Shown here one piece after another: positions 8,242 through 16,731 of a stretch of 64,000 nucleotides of DNA (positions are counted from its first letter, which is position 1; every line of letters begins with the position of its first letter). This stretch comes from Nitrospirota bacterium (GTDB lineage Bacteria > Nitrospirota > Nitrospiria > Nitrospirales > Nitrospiraceae), in contig JAUXVD010000016.1 in assembly GCA_030684575.1 (NCBI GenBank), positions 62,001-126,000 on the forward strand, in the 5' to 3' direction. Made by a program: the position numbers and the translations under genes. The notes under the pieces were generated by a model. It searched no databases. It was not told where the DNA came from and worked only from the letters and a program-made list of their open reading frames with translations.

Positions 8242-8364
8242 CAGGATGCTCAAAAAGGCCGTCCAGCAAGGCCGCAGCGAGTGAAGGGCCGAGGCGTACC
8301 CGTAGGGTACGTTGAGGATCTGAATGATGCGAGAACGACGCTGGCGGGCTTTTTCAGCAGCCTG
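8242..8364. repeat. CAGGATGCTGAAAA-type palindromic element, copy 3 (left copy of a direct repeat)
   Basis: The ends CAGGATGCTCAAAAAGGCC and GGGCTTTTTCAGCAGCCTG are inverted complements, and the centre holds CGTACCCGTAGGGTACG, a seven-base perfect palindrome. It is nearly identical to the copy at 9309 and in the same orientation, so the higBA genes are bracketed by direct repeats. Confidence 0.85.
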
Positions 8365-8369
8365 CTGAG

Positions 8370-8432
8370 TTAGACGATCCGTCGCAGGATAGGGATTTGC
8401 TGCACCAGCGCGACAGCAGGAAGCGTTAAGGC
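8370..8432 (-). pseudogene. 3' remnant of an acyltransferase gene
   Basis: Read on the minus strand this gives TIALTLPAVALVQQIPILRRIV and a stop. That closely matches the last 21 residues of the intact acyltransferase at 9450 (TIVIAFTAVALMQRIPILRRVV in that gene). The stop codon is the same distance from the adjoining palindromic element in both places. Similarity fades beyond about 8432. It is the end of a duplicated or recombined paralogue. Confidence 0.75.
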
Positions 8433-8466
8433 AATGGTGGCGTCGCAGTGTGAAGCAGGTGCTGGA

Positions 8467-8937
8467 CTAGGGTACTCGCACTTTCCGCCTCTTGGTCGTG
8501 AGGGATTTGGTTGTGCTGGTGGCGAGGGGCATAAATACCGAGGGCGAGACGCCGAACCGTGCGGCGAGGTGGGCGATTTGGCGGACGTTCAGGTCGCGTT
8601 TGCCCGACAAGATTTCTGACAGCACGCCCTGGCTGCCGATCTCGGGCAGATCGGATTGCGCGAGCTCATGATCCTCCATCAGGCTGCGCAGAATTTCAGG
8701 CCCGGAGGCGTCGGGTGTGGCGACATGGGCGTCCTCGTATGCCTCAATAGAGAGGGCCAAGGTTTCAGCCAAGTCGGCGAGGGCATGGGTGTCCTGTTGG
8801 CCGATTTCGTCGAGAATGTCATCAAGGACGTCTACGGCTCGGTCGTATTCCGTCTTGGTATGCAACGGGCCCAAGGGAATCTGTTGCCGAATGCGGCGGT
8901 AGTCGGCGTTCACGTCATGGATGTATTTGGCGAGCAT
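8467..8937 (-). CDS. higA: HigA-type antitoxin
   Basis: 156 residues. The C-terminal half is a helix-turn-helix of the Xre/HigA type (SLMEDHELAQSDLPEIGSQG, then ISGKR-like SEILSGKRDLNVRQIAHLA and FGVSPSVFM). The N-terminal half is acidic and helical, as in HigA proteins with a toxin-binding extension. It begins two bases after the HigB stop with GGAGG upstream, so it is coupled to the toxin gene. Expected role: neutralise HigB and repress the operon together with it. Confidence 0.85.
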   Translation of the reverse strand: MLAKYIHDVNADYRRIRQQIPLGPLHTKTEYDRAVDVLDDILDEIGQQDTHALADLAETLALSIEAYEDAHVATPDASGPEILRSLMEDHELAQSDLPEIGSQGVLSEILSGKRDLNVRQIAHLAARFGVSPSVFMPLATSTTKSLTTKRRKVRVP

Positions 8938-8939
8938 AA

Positions 8940-9227
8940 TCAGGTCCTCCAGGCGTCTCGGTCGTACTCGGCATGTGTGAGCACGTGCCGGAGATAGACT
9001 TTTTTCCGGTTGTAATGAATGGCCGCTATCAGTCGGAACTTGTTGCCCCCGATGTTAAAGACGGTCATCCCGCCCACTTGATCGGCGGAGGGGAATGTCT
9101 TCCGTAGACCGGTGAATGAGGCATAGTCGGTCTTCCGAACAATGGCGTACCAGGCGTTCAGCGGAGCCCGTGCATCCGGATGCGCTCGCGCGAACTCCGC
9201 CAGTCGTTTTCGCGTGATTATATGCAC
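8940..9227 (-). CDS. higB: HigB-type mRNA interferase toxin
   Basis: 95 residues from the GTG at 9227 (MHIITRKRLAEFARAHPDA), the start that matches the family; a TTG six codons upstream would lengthen it slightly. Family hallmarks are PLNAWY, VFNIGGNKFRLIAAIHYN and VYLRHVLTHAEYD, the RelE-fold toxins that cut mRNA on ribosomes. The toxin gene precedes the antitoxin gene, the usual order for higBA. The pair sits between two direct repeats, consistent with mobility. Confidence 0.88.
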   Translation of the reverse strand: MHIITRKRLAEFARAHPDARAPLNAWYAIVRKTDYASFTGLRKTFPSADQVGGMTVFNIGGNKFRLIAAIHYNRKKVYLRHVLTHAEYDRDAWRT

Positions 9228-9238
9228 GTGATGATGAT

Positions 9239-9253
9239 ATCTCAATGTGAGAT
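9239..9253. promoter_or_regulatory. Likely HigA operator overlapping the higB start region
   Basis: ATCTCAATGTGAGAT is a perfect inverted repeat, six bases per arm with a three-base centre. It lies 12 bases upstream of the GTG start of higB. Autorepression by HigA at such palindromes is known for the family; the link here is inferred from position. Confidence 0.5.
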
Positions 9254-9308
9254 GTGCGTCAAGCGTGCGAGGGGTAGATGTTCATGGCGATGGTGAGTGC
9301 CCACCATG

Positions 9309-9443
9309 CAGGATGCTCAAAAAGGCCGTCCAGCAAGGCCGTCCAGCAAGGCCGTAGCGAGTGAAGGGCCGAGGCGTACCCGTAGGGTACGTTGAGGCTC
9401 TGAACGATGCGAGAACGATGCTGGCGGGCTTTTTCAGCATCCT
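9309..9443. repeat. CAGGATGCTGAAAA-type palindromic element, copy 4 (right copy of a direct repeat)
   Basis: Nearly identical to the element at 8242, with an extra tandem copy of GTCCAGCAAGGCC near its left end. The central CGTACCCGTAGGGTACG palindrome is retained. It ends six bases from the stop of the acyltransferase gene, exactly as the left copy abuts the acyltransferase remnant. Confidence 0.85.
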
Positions 9444-9449
9444 ACTGAG

Positions 9450-10508
9450 TTAGACGACCCGTCGCAGGATGGGGATTCGCTGCATCAGTGCGACAGCTGT
9501 AAATGCGATGACAATCGTTGCGACGAAGGTGATGGGGATGTAGTAGAGGGGGCGGAACATGGCTGGCATTGTGGTGTGGTAGAGGTTTCGTAACAGCTCG
9601 ACGACGATTGGATGGGCGACATAGACTCCCAACGTCCAGGGAGCCAAGCGCTGCGCGATCGACTGAACGGTTGGCGAGAGCGACGCTTGGAGGAGGACCA
9701 TGAAGACGGTGACCGCCATCACCATGATGGTGGGACTCAGGTCCTCATAGAAATAGAAAGACCAGCGGCTTTCCAGACCATTTACTGAAACGGACAGGGC
9801 CGTGAACAGGGTCGTGACGAGAATCGCTCCAACCAAGACCATGCCATATGGCGCTGGGCGGTTTGCGAGGACCCGGACACAATAGAGTCCGGCAAAGTAA
9901 TAGGCGATGTAGGGAACGAATAGGGTGAAGGCGCTGGTGGCCAGAAAATCGACCATGTTGGCCCCCAGCGCCAGGGCCGCCATGACGACGATCGCCTGAC
10001 CCAGTTGTTTCGAGTCGAGACTGGACGCTGCCGTTGCCAGAAAAGGCGTCACGAGGTAGAGCCCCGCGATGAGGAAGAGAAAGTAGAGATGGATGTAGGG
10101 CCGTCCAGCAATCAGGTCTAGCGCGATCGTATTGAGGGTGAGCGGCTGGTGCCAGAAGAACGCACGCCAGGCCAGATAGACGACTGACCAGAACAGCAGC
10201 GCTGGTAAGAGCCGGTTCATGCGTCTGGTCCAGAACTCACGAGGGCTGGTCTGTTTCTTTCCATCGAGCAGCAACGCGCCGCTCAACATGACAAACACCG
10301 GCACAGCCCATCGCATGGCACTGTCGATGAAGTTGGCCATATGCCAACTGATCGTTCCCAGTTGCTCCGGTTGCATGACGGTGGTGGCGGCGAGGTGTAG
10401 CAACACGACCGCCAGACAGGCACAGACTCGTATGACGTCGAATGAGCCTGATCGCTGAGCCACGGCTGTGGCCTGGGGTGACGGTGCGGTATCGAATGGA
10501 GGGTGCAC
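9450..10508 (-). CDS. Membrane acyltransferase (acyltransferase 3 family)
   Basis: 352 residues, polytopic, GTG start. The N-terminal FDVIRVCACLAVVLLHLAA and the VPVFVMLSGALLL segment are typical of acyltransferase 3 proteins (WecH/OafA type), which transfer acetyl or other acyl groups to sugars of extracellular glycans; the histidine in VLLHLA is the conserved one. It starts 11 bases after the giant glycosyltransferase gene on the same strand, so the two probably form an operon making or decorating a polysaccharide. The acceptor is unknown. Confidence 0.85.
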   Translation of the reverse strand: MHPPFDTAPSPQATAVAQRSGSFDVIRVCACLAVVLLHLAATTVMQPEQLGTISWHMANFIDSAMRWAVPVFVMLSGALLLDGKKQTSPREFWTRRMNRLLPALLFWSVVYLAWRAFFWHQPLTLNTIALDLIAGRPYIHLYFLFLIAGLYLVTPFLATAASSLDSKQLGQAIVVMAALALGANMVDFLATSAFTLFVPYIAYYFAGLYCVRVLANRPAPYGMVLVGAILVTTLFTALSVSVNGLESRWSFYFYEDLSPTIMVMAVTVFMVLLQASLSPTVQSIAQRLAPWTLGVYVAHPIVVELLRNLYHTTMPAMFRPLYYIPITFVATIVIAFTAVALMQRIPILRRVV

Positions 10509-10519
10509 AGCGGTCGATT

Positions 10520-13500
10520 CTACCGTACTAGTGTCGGTTGGCTCGCCTGGTTGACGGAGTCTGCCGCCATGTTCTTTTCACTAAAACGAGCCAGCACATT
10601 GCGGGTCATCTGTTGCGCTGCCGGACTGAGCCGCGATGTGCGGAGGGTTGGAACAGCGTAATCGTCCAGGCCCCAACTCCACTGGATGGTGCCGGTCGAA
10701 AAGACGATTGCGCCATGCGCCGCGTTGTAGACCGTAACGGTTCCCTCATGTTGGGCTAACGGTGCACGCGCGATCACATGAGTGGTCGATGGGATCGCCT
10801 CACGCCCTCCGTCCACTTCATAACCCAAGAGCCCCGGCAAGCGGTCGCCTTGCTGTAATCCCGTTCCATTGAGGATCCAATGGGAGGCATCCTCAACCAC
10901 GAAATCTCCATCGACTGGCGCGTCGGTTTCAAGAAACATGCTCCCGATCAAGGCGGCTTCAGGCCGGCTCACGGGAGGATTGCGCCATTTCGTCGTCACG
11001 AGGTAGTCGTTCGTGGGATCTTGATCGATCTGCAAAGGATCGTGCCAGGGGGCGTTCTCTTTATACGAGACGAGGGTCCTGTTCGATTCACCAGTGAGCC
11101 GGCTCGGTTCCAGGCGAATTTGCCAGTAGCAGGTATTGGCGGAGAAGAATCCCAGATGGGTGCCATGGTCACGCGCCTGCTCGACATGGCGGCGCATGTC
11201 CCAGCTCCAATATTCATCATGTCCGACAGAGAGGAACGCCTGGTGGGATGCCAGGAGCGCTGGGGTGGCATGGACATCGATATTCGTGGCATAGGTCACG
11301 TCATAGCCTTCCCGCTCCAACCAGCGCACCATATTATATTCCCAGCCTGCGGCCGAGTCCTGGTAGCCGATAGGGAAGGAGTTGGACGTGAGGAAATCTC
11401 CTGCGCCAACGCCCTGTGCTGCAAGCGGGAGAGGGCTGATGGCATAGGGACGATTGAAGGAGACCTTTGCGGCTTGCCCTCCTGCACTGTTAAAGGCATA
11501 GAGCGATTTGCCGCCCCAATTATTGTACGCCTGGAAGGTCGTGACGCTTGATTGGACGAGATAGGTCGAGGGGCGTGCATCGTCACGGACGACAAAAATA
11601 ATATAGCTTTGAGCGCTCGTCGGTTCAGCCGTCAGCTTCGCCAAATAGATCCCGCTGGCCCAGTCCGTCGCGTCCGATCGATTAAGCGGGATGCTCAGGA
11701 TGAGGGGATTGTCCCATCGGCACTCGATCAGGCCGGTGTCAGGATTCGTCGTGGGTTGTGATTGCACCTGCCCCTTCAGCCGAACGGGCCCGGCGATTTC
11801 TCGTGCACCGGTTCCCTGATACCAGCCCATCCGGTAAATCTGCAGGGTATAGAAGTCCGCCTTCGTATTGACGAAGAATGCCAGCTTGTCTCCTCGATTC
11901 ACACTGGTCAGCGAGGCAAAGCCTTCAATCTCCCGATGCAGCGCCGGGCGCGTCAAGACCCAGTCGGTCGTGCCGGGCTTCCGATTCTCCAATTGAATAG
12001 GGGAGAGGGTTCCGTCCACTGCACCCAAGAGAGCCGCCGGCGCAAAGACTTCCAGTAATGCGCAGCAACTGGAGAGGGCGAAGTAGAGGGAGCTTTGCTC
12101 ACGGAGATTCTTGAGCATGGCCGGGATTCGCCAGAGATAGGCTGTGCTGCCAACCATCCGTTGTCCGATGGCTTCCAGGGATGGGACAAGGCGTTGAGGC
12201 CGCAGGCTCTTCCAGGCAGGCTGCAGATCCTCCAGGCTCTCAGCGAACCCGATGAATGAGGAAATGGCATAGCCAAAGAGCGCGCCGTTCACCAGGGCAA
12301 AGGCCGCCGAGATCCATCGGCCCTGCGAGGCGTAGAAGAGGCCCGTGACACAGCAGAGCAGCAGGAGTCCGTATTCAAGGGCCACGTAGAGCGCGGGTGC
12401 ACCGGTTCGCCCGAGTACTTTGGGTGTGCGCCGGAAGGGAATTTTTTCGCCCGTGACGAGTTGCTGGATGGATTTCATGGCACCGCCGAGATGTACGGGC
12501 AGCAACAGGAGATTGAGCGCATAGACTCGCATGAAGTCCATGAGGCCTCGATAGCGCAGGATCGACAGATCGCGAGCATATAGAAAGAAATAGGGCATGG
12601 CGGTCATCGACAACCAGACGGTCATGAGCTTGGAGGAGAAGGGGACCACCAATAGCAGCAGGACACAGATGGGGGACAGCGCCATCGAGGTCAGATAATG
12701 CAGTTGGTAGAAACTCTGCGGGGCGAGTGCCGGGGTTTTCGGCACGTTCCTGAGATACCGGAGGAGTTTGGGCAGAATGAGGAGCCCTCCGTTGGCCCAG
12801 CGGCCTCGTTGGATAATGAGCGAGCCGAAATCGCCTGGCGTGGCGCTATAGGCCAGCCGCTCCGGGTAGTTAAAGAGCCGCCATCCTCGTGCCATCAAAT
12901 CGACCGTCGATTCCGTGTCTTCAATCACCGTGCGATCCTGGATGTAGCGCCGGATGATCCCGTGCTGGGTCGCCTCTTCGACGCAGATGTCTTCCAGCGC
13001 CGTTTTTCGGAGGAGCGCGTTTGCGCCAACCCAAAAGGTGGCGCCGAAGTAGGTGAAGCCTTGATGCAGGAGATATTGAATGTCGGTGGTCGCTCCAGCG
13101 GTTCGTTCGAGCAGGCCTGGTGCGTTCGGAATGGCGCTGTAGGGAGTCTGTGCCACGGCGAGTCGTTCATTGCCAGGCTGCTCCATGATCTGAACGAGAC
13201 GGACGGCATAGTCCGACAGAATGAGACTATCCGCATCTAAGGTAATGACATAGGGCGAGTCCGGGATTTCATAGGAGCCCTGGAGGTCCGTCGTTTCCTC
13301 TAGCATGAGTCCGGTCGCGTGCGGCACTTCATGCAGCCGCCGGCCCATCACGCCGAGATAGCTGTTCAGGTTCATCGCCTTGTTCAGTTCATGCGAGAGG
13401 TTCTGATAGCGTTTTCGTTCGAAGACCGCGATGTCTGCCTGAAATACGGCGGCCAGAGAACGGTACTCGGCGAGCAGGAGGCGCTCCTGTGGCGCGTGCT

Positions 13501-14257
13501 CCTCGGAAACAGCCTGGGCCTGGCGATGCCAATGCGCAGCCCGCTCGTCATATCGACGTGCCGGCCCACGGAGAATATGCTCGGCAAACCAGGCGTCAGA
13601 ATGCGTACTGTCGGGCAAGCGATCGGCCTGCTCCTGAAACCACTGTGCCGCATGTTCGTAGGCCTGGGCTAACGCGACATATTCTTGTGGACGTTCGCGC
13701 ACGCCGGTCTGCTGGCGCAACATGAATTGCACCAGCAGGCTCTCAAAGTAGCGAGCCTGGTCGTCGAGCAGGGCATGGAGTTCGGCCGGCATGGACCGGG
13801 CAGCCAGCAGGGCTTCACGATCTTCTGCCGTGCGTGGATTCGGCGGATTGTCCAACAACAGCACGACCCGCTTGTGCGGATATTCCTGCAACGCGGCGGA
13901 GAGTAGGGTTTGACGGATGACGTTCGTTTCTTCTTTGTACGAAGGCACGAGAATCGTCAGGAGCGGTGTTGGCGCGACGAACGATTGTATCAACTCATCT
14001 CTGGTGGCTGGGACATGGCCGAGCCAGCGTTTCAGGTAGGCCAGCCTGGCCAATTGATAGCCGAAGTTCCCGGAGATCAGAAATCCCACCAACAAGAGGA
14101 AGACCATGGCTTCGACGACATGGAAGAGATTCCCTTGTTCGAGCTCTTCGCTGAACACCGTGGCAATGGACCAGAAAAACAATGTGACGGCGATAGCTGT
14201 CGCCACGATCGTGGTTTTGGTCAGACTGATTTCAAAGCGGACTTGTGTAGCAGTCAT
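10520..14257 (-). CDS. Glycosyltransferase 2 fused to an N,N-dimethylformamidase-like domain
   Basis: 1245 residues, GAGGAG before the ATG. Two N-terminal helices (about 17-35 and 45-63) precede a processive-type GT-2 domain: LTILVPSYKEE (100-110), DADS (341-344), IEDTES (435-440) and QRGRW (473-477). A long helical insertion (about 160-300) separates the first motif from the DAD motif. Several helices follow (about 515-665). From about 745 the protein changes to a soluble domain like the large subunit of N,N-dimethylformamidase (FFVNTKADFYTLQIYRMGWY, NNWGGKSLYAFNS, SVGHDEYWSWDMR). The fusion suggests polymer synthesis linked to an amide- or glycan-modifying activity; the substrate is unknown. 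Confidence 0.85.
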   Translation of the reverse strand: MTATQVRFEISLTKTTIVATAIAVTLFFWSIATVFSEELEQGNLFHVVEAMVFLLLVGFLISGNFGYQLARLAYLKRWLGHVPATRDELIQSFVAPTPLLTILVPSYKEETNVIRQTLLSAALQEYPHKRVVLLLDNPPNPRTAEDREALLAARSMPAELHALLDDQARYFESLLVQFMLRQQTGVRERPQEYVALAQAYEHAAQWFQEQADRLPDSTHSDAWFAEHILRGPARRYDERAAHWHRQAQAVSEEHAPQERLLLAEYRSLAAVFQADIAVFERKRYQNLSHELNKAMNLNSYLGVMGRRLHEVPHATGLMLEETTDLQGSYEIPDSPYVITLDADSLILSDYAVRLVQIMEQPGNERLAVAQTPYSAIPNAPGLLERTAGATTDIQYLLHQGFTYFGATFWVGANALLRKTALEDICVEEATQHGIIRRYIQDRTVIEDTESTVDLMARGWRLFNYPERLAYSATPGDFGSLIIQRGRWANGGLLILPKLLRYLRNVPKTPALAPQSFYQLHYLTSMALSPICVLLLLVVPFSSKLMTVWLSMTAMPYFFLYARDLSILRYRGLMDFMRVYALNLLLLPVHLGGAMKSIQQLVTGEKIPFRRTPKVLGRTGAPALYVALEYGLLLLCCVTGLFYASQGRWISAAFALVNGALFGYAISSFIGFAESLEDLQPAWKSLRPQRLVPSLEAIGQRMVGSTAYLWRIPAMLKNLREQSSLYFALSSCCALLEVFAPAALLGAVDGTLSPIQLENRKPGTTDWVLTRPALHREIEGFASLTSVNRGDKLAFFVNTKADFYTLQIYRMGWYQGTGAREIAGPVRLKGQVQSQPTTNPDTGLIECRWDNPLILSIPLNRSDATDWASGIYLAKLTAEPTSAQSYIIFVVRDDARPSTYLVQSSVTTFQAYNNWGGKSLYAFNSAGGQAAKVSFNRPYAISPLPLAAQGVGAGDFLTSNSFPIGYQDSAAGWEYNMVRWLEREGYDVTYATNIDVHATPALLASHQAFLSVGHDEYWSWDMRRHVEQARDHGTHLGFFSANTCYWQIRLEPSRLTGESNRTLVSYKENAPWHDPLQIDQDPTNDYLVTTKWRNPPVSRPEAALIGSMFLETDAPVDGDFVVEDASHWILNGTGLQQGDRLPGLLGYEVDGGREAIPSTTHVIARAPLAQHEGTVTVYNAAHGAIVFSTGTIQWSWGLDDYAVPTLRTSRLSPAAQQMTRNVLARFSEKNMAADSVNQASQPTLVR

Positions 14258-14589
14258 GAAACTCCTCTGGATGGTCCAGTCCCTTACGCAATCGGTGTGC
14301 CAATCGTCGATGTCGAAATCATTGATGTTTTGCGGGGAAACACCAGATCGCTCGAATGAGCTGAGGCGGTTATGTTAGCTCGTATGAATTCCTCTACCAA
14401 ACATGTCTGAGGAGACATGTTCCGGTTCCGGGAACCAGTAGCCGAACGGACTATGTCGTGTTTTGACGGAACAGAAAGACGTGAAGAGCGGGCAAGAACC
14501 TAGAGATTCTTATCGCATTTCAATCGGATCACCGTCCACCTCACCTCGCGGAGTCCTATTCACTTCCAACAAACTCGCCTGTTCGCTCC
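14258..14589. other. Intergenic region with two small palindromes
   Basis: No gene is seen between the glycosyltransferase start and the cyclophilin stop. ACATGTCTGAGGAGACATGT (14401-14420) is a perfect eight-base inverted repeat with a four-base loop, and GGTTCCGGGAACC follows at about 14423-14435. They could be operators for the divergent-side promoter of the glycosyltransferase operon or a weak terminator; no T-run is present. Confidence 0.45.
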
Positions 14590-15111
14590 TTACTCCTTCA
14601 CGGTCATGGTCATGGGGATCGGTTCGAGGGGATTGTCGCAGTCGTCTCGAACCGCCGCGACGATCTTATCTACCACATCCATCCCTCGAAAGACTTCGCC
14701 GAAGACCGTATAGGTGCGGTCGAGTCCGCTGTTGTCTGCAACACTGATGTAGAACTGTGATCCACTGTCGTTAAAATCCCTGGTGCTATTACTTTCCCGT
14801 GGCACCTTGGCCATGGCGATGGCGCCCCGTTTATGTGGCCGATCGCTGGTTTCAGGGTTGAGCCAGTATCCGGGGCTACCCGACCCATGTAGGGAGCGGT
14901 CTGGGTTCTTGCTCAGCGGATCGCCGCCCTGAATGATGAATCCAGGAACCACGCGATGGAAGGTGGTTCCATTGTAGAACCCCATTTTCACGAGTTTGAT
15001 AAAGTTTTCGACGTGCCGTGGCGCATCATCCGGGTAGAAGCGAATTTTGATCTCACCGAAGGGCGTCGTAATGGTGACGCGCGGATCGATTTTCTGAAAT
15101 TGCATAGTCAT
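14590..15111 (-). CDS. Peptidyl-prolyl cis-trans isomerase, cyclophilin type
   Basis: 173 residues from ATG 15111; a TTG at 15129 would add six residues, and neither start has a strong ribosome-binding site. The cyclophilin core is clear: FIKLVKMGFYNGTTFHRVVPGFIIQGGDP with the catalytic arginine in FHRV, then GSQFYIS and VFGEVFRGMDVVDKI. No signal peptide is visible, so it is probably cytoplasmic. It catalyses proline isomerisation during protein folding. An insertion with DRSLHGSGSPGYWLNPE is typical of bacterial and archaeal short cyclophilins. Confidence 0.9.
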   Translation of the reverse strand: MTMQFQKIDPRVTITTPFGEIKIRFYPDDAPRHVENFIKLVKMGFYNGTTFHRVVPGFIIQGGDPLSKNPDRSLHGSGSPGYWLNPETSDRPHKRGAIAMAKVPRESNSTRDFNDSGSQFYISVADNSGLDRTYTVFGEVFRGMDVVDKIVAAVRDDCDNPLEPIPMTMTVKE

Positions 15112-15162
15112 AGGGGATGAATGTAACAAGGCGAGAGGCAGTGGGGCAAGTGGCCTGAAGAC

Positions 15163-15256
15163 GTGATGGGTGATGCGAGATGAGTCATCGGTGGGTGGGG
15201 AAAGCGAAGAGGTGAGGGGGATTCTGATACGTACTGATCACTCATCACCCATCACT
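15163..15256. repeat. Dispersed palindrome, GTGATGGGTGATGAG type, copy 3
   Basis: Left arm GTGATGGGTGATGCGAGATG (15163-15182) and right arm CTGATCACTCATCACCCATC (15235-15254). Read on the minus strand the right arm supplies the TGA stop of the MFS transporter gene. Confidence 0.75.
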
Positions 15257-16523
15257 TCTTTAATCCCTTGCCCGGATCAATCTTGAACCATAAGAGCCCG
15301 CCTAGAATGGCGACGGCTGCGGCAAACCCTAACGAGACCGGCCATCCCCAATGGTGAGCCAGCCAGGGCGTCAGGGTTGGGGAGATCGCGCCGCCGATGT
15401 TGGCGCCGGTGTTCATGAGTCCGGACAATGTGCCTGCATGGGATTTTGACAGATCGGTCGTCGAGGCCCAGTAGGCGCCGACGGAAAAGTAGAGCCAGCC
15501 CGCGCCGAACGACAGACTGGTGATCGCGAGGGTGGGAGATTCGATGAGGGCTCCCAGGGCAATGGCTGATCCGGCCAGGACCATGCCGGTCATGCCGGTG
15601 ACGGCTCGTCCGGTGGTGAGTCCGTACCGGACCGCGAGTCGATCTGTGACCCATCCGCCTAGGGGGCAAAACACCAGCATGGCCACAAAAGGAGCCGAGG
15701 CATAGAAGCCACCGCGAAGCACATCGAATCCGCGAACATTCACCAGATACAAGTAAAACCAGGACAGATAGACGTAGGCGACATAGCCGAGGCAACTGTA
15801 GCTGATCACAAGCCACCAGATGGTGGGCGTCTGCCTGAATGTACGCCAGGGCACAGCGGTGTCCGACGTTCGCTCGATCTGGGCCTCTGTGCCGGCCTGT
15901 ACCCAGGGATGTTCGTGGGGATGGTTACGCGACAGAAGCCACCAGAGGAGTCCCATCCCGATGCCGAGCAGACTCGCAAGATAGAACACGGTTTGCCAGC
16001 CCCAGTTCACCATCACCCAGGCGGCAATGGGCGGCGTCAGGGCAGAGCCCAATCCGATGCCGCCGATCGCGATGCCGATGCCGAAGCCTCGCGCCTCAGT
16101 CGGGAACCAATTGGTGACGGCGCGGTTGAAAGCAGGCAGGGCCACGGCTTCCCCCATCCCCAGGCAGAACCGGACGAGCATCAGTGCGCCGACAATGCCG
16201 ACGAGGCTCGCGAGGGAGGAGGCCGCGACCATGGCGGTCAATGCCGTGCAGATCGACCACCAGACAAGTGCGATGGTGAGCACGGCTCTGGCGCCCCAGC
16301 GATCGGCCAGCCAGCCGCCGGGAATCTGAAAGAGGGCGTAGCCGACGACGAAGGCCGAGAAGATCCAGCCCATCTGTTGATCGGTGATCCCGTAGGCCGG
16401 CATCATCTGCCGCGCGGTGACAGAAATGTTGACGCGGTCGATATAGGTCACGACGCTGATCGAGAACAGGAGGGCGAGAATCAGCCAGCGGATTCTGGTC
16501 GGTTGAGATAGTGGCGTTGTCAC
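15252..16523 (-). CDS. Major facilitator superfamily transporter, anion:cation symporter type
   Basis: 423 residues with 12 hydrophobic segments and a GTG start. The N-terminal motif YIDRVNISVTARQMMPAYGI and the loop GGWLADRWGAR are typical of the ACS branch (hexuronate, glucarate and phosphate-ester carriers). The second half repeats the pattern with GGWVTDRLAVRYG. The substrate cannot be told from the sequence; organic anions are most likely. No catabolic gene is adjacent. The stop codon is contributed by a dispersed repeat. Confidence 0.85.
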   Translation of the reverse strand: MTTPLSQPTRIRWLILALLFSISVVTYIDRVNISVTARQMMPAYGITDQQMGWIFSAFVVGYALFQIPGGWLADRWGARAVLTIALVWWSICTALTAMVAASSLASLVGIVGALMLVRFCLGMGEAVALPAFNRAVTNWFPTEARGFGIGIAIGGIGLGSALTPPIAAWVMVNWGWQTVFYLASLLGIGMGLLWWLLSRNHPHEHPWVQAGTEAQIERTSDTAVPWRTFRQTPTIWWLVISYSCLGYVAYVYLSWFYLYLVNVRGFDVLRGGFYASAPFVAMLVFCPLGGWVTDRLAVRYGLTTGRAVTGMTGMVLAGSAIALGALIESPTLAITSLSFGAGWLYFSVGAYWASTTDLSKSHAGTLSGLMNTGANIGGAISPTLTPWLAHHWGWPVSLGFAAAVAILGGLLWFKIDPGKGLKK

Positions 16524-16731
16524 AAGAGATGATCGTGTTGGAGTGCCAAGGTGAGCGCCAGCAAGTATACCGAGTCTTGCTGAGGATCACCAGCATCCGG
16601 TCTCGATGGCGTGTGAAAACCCCTGTCGCGACGCAGACTTCGTAGATTTCATGCAGGTGATTCGGTAAGATGATCTCCTCACCGCAGCGAGGCGGTTCAC
16701 CCACAGCGTACAATCGATTGAGGGAGCAGGA

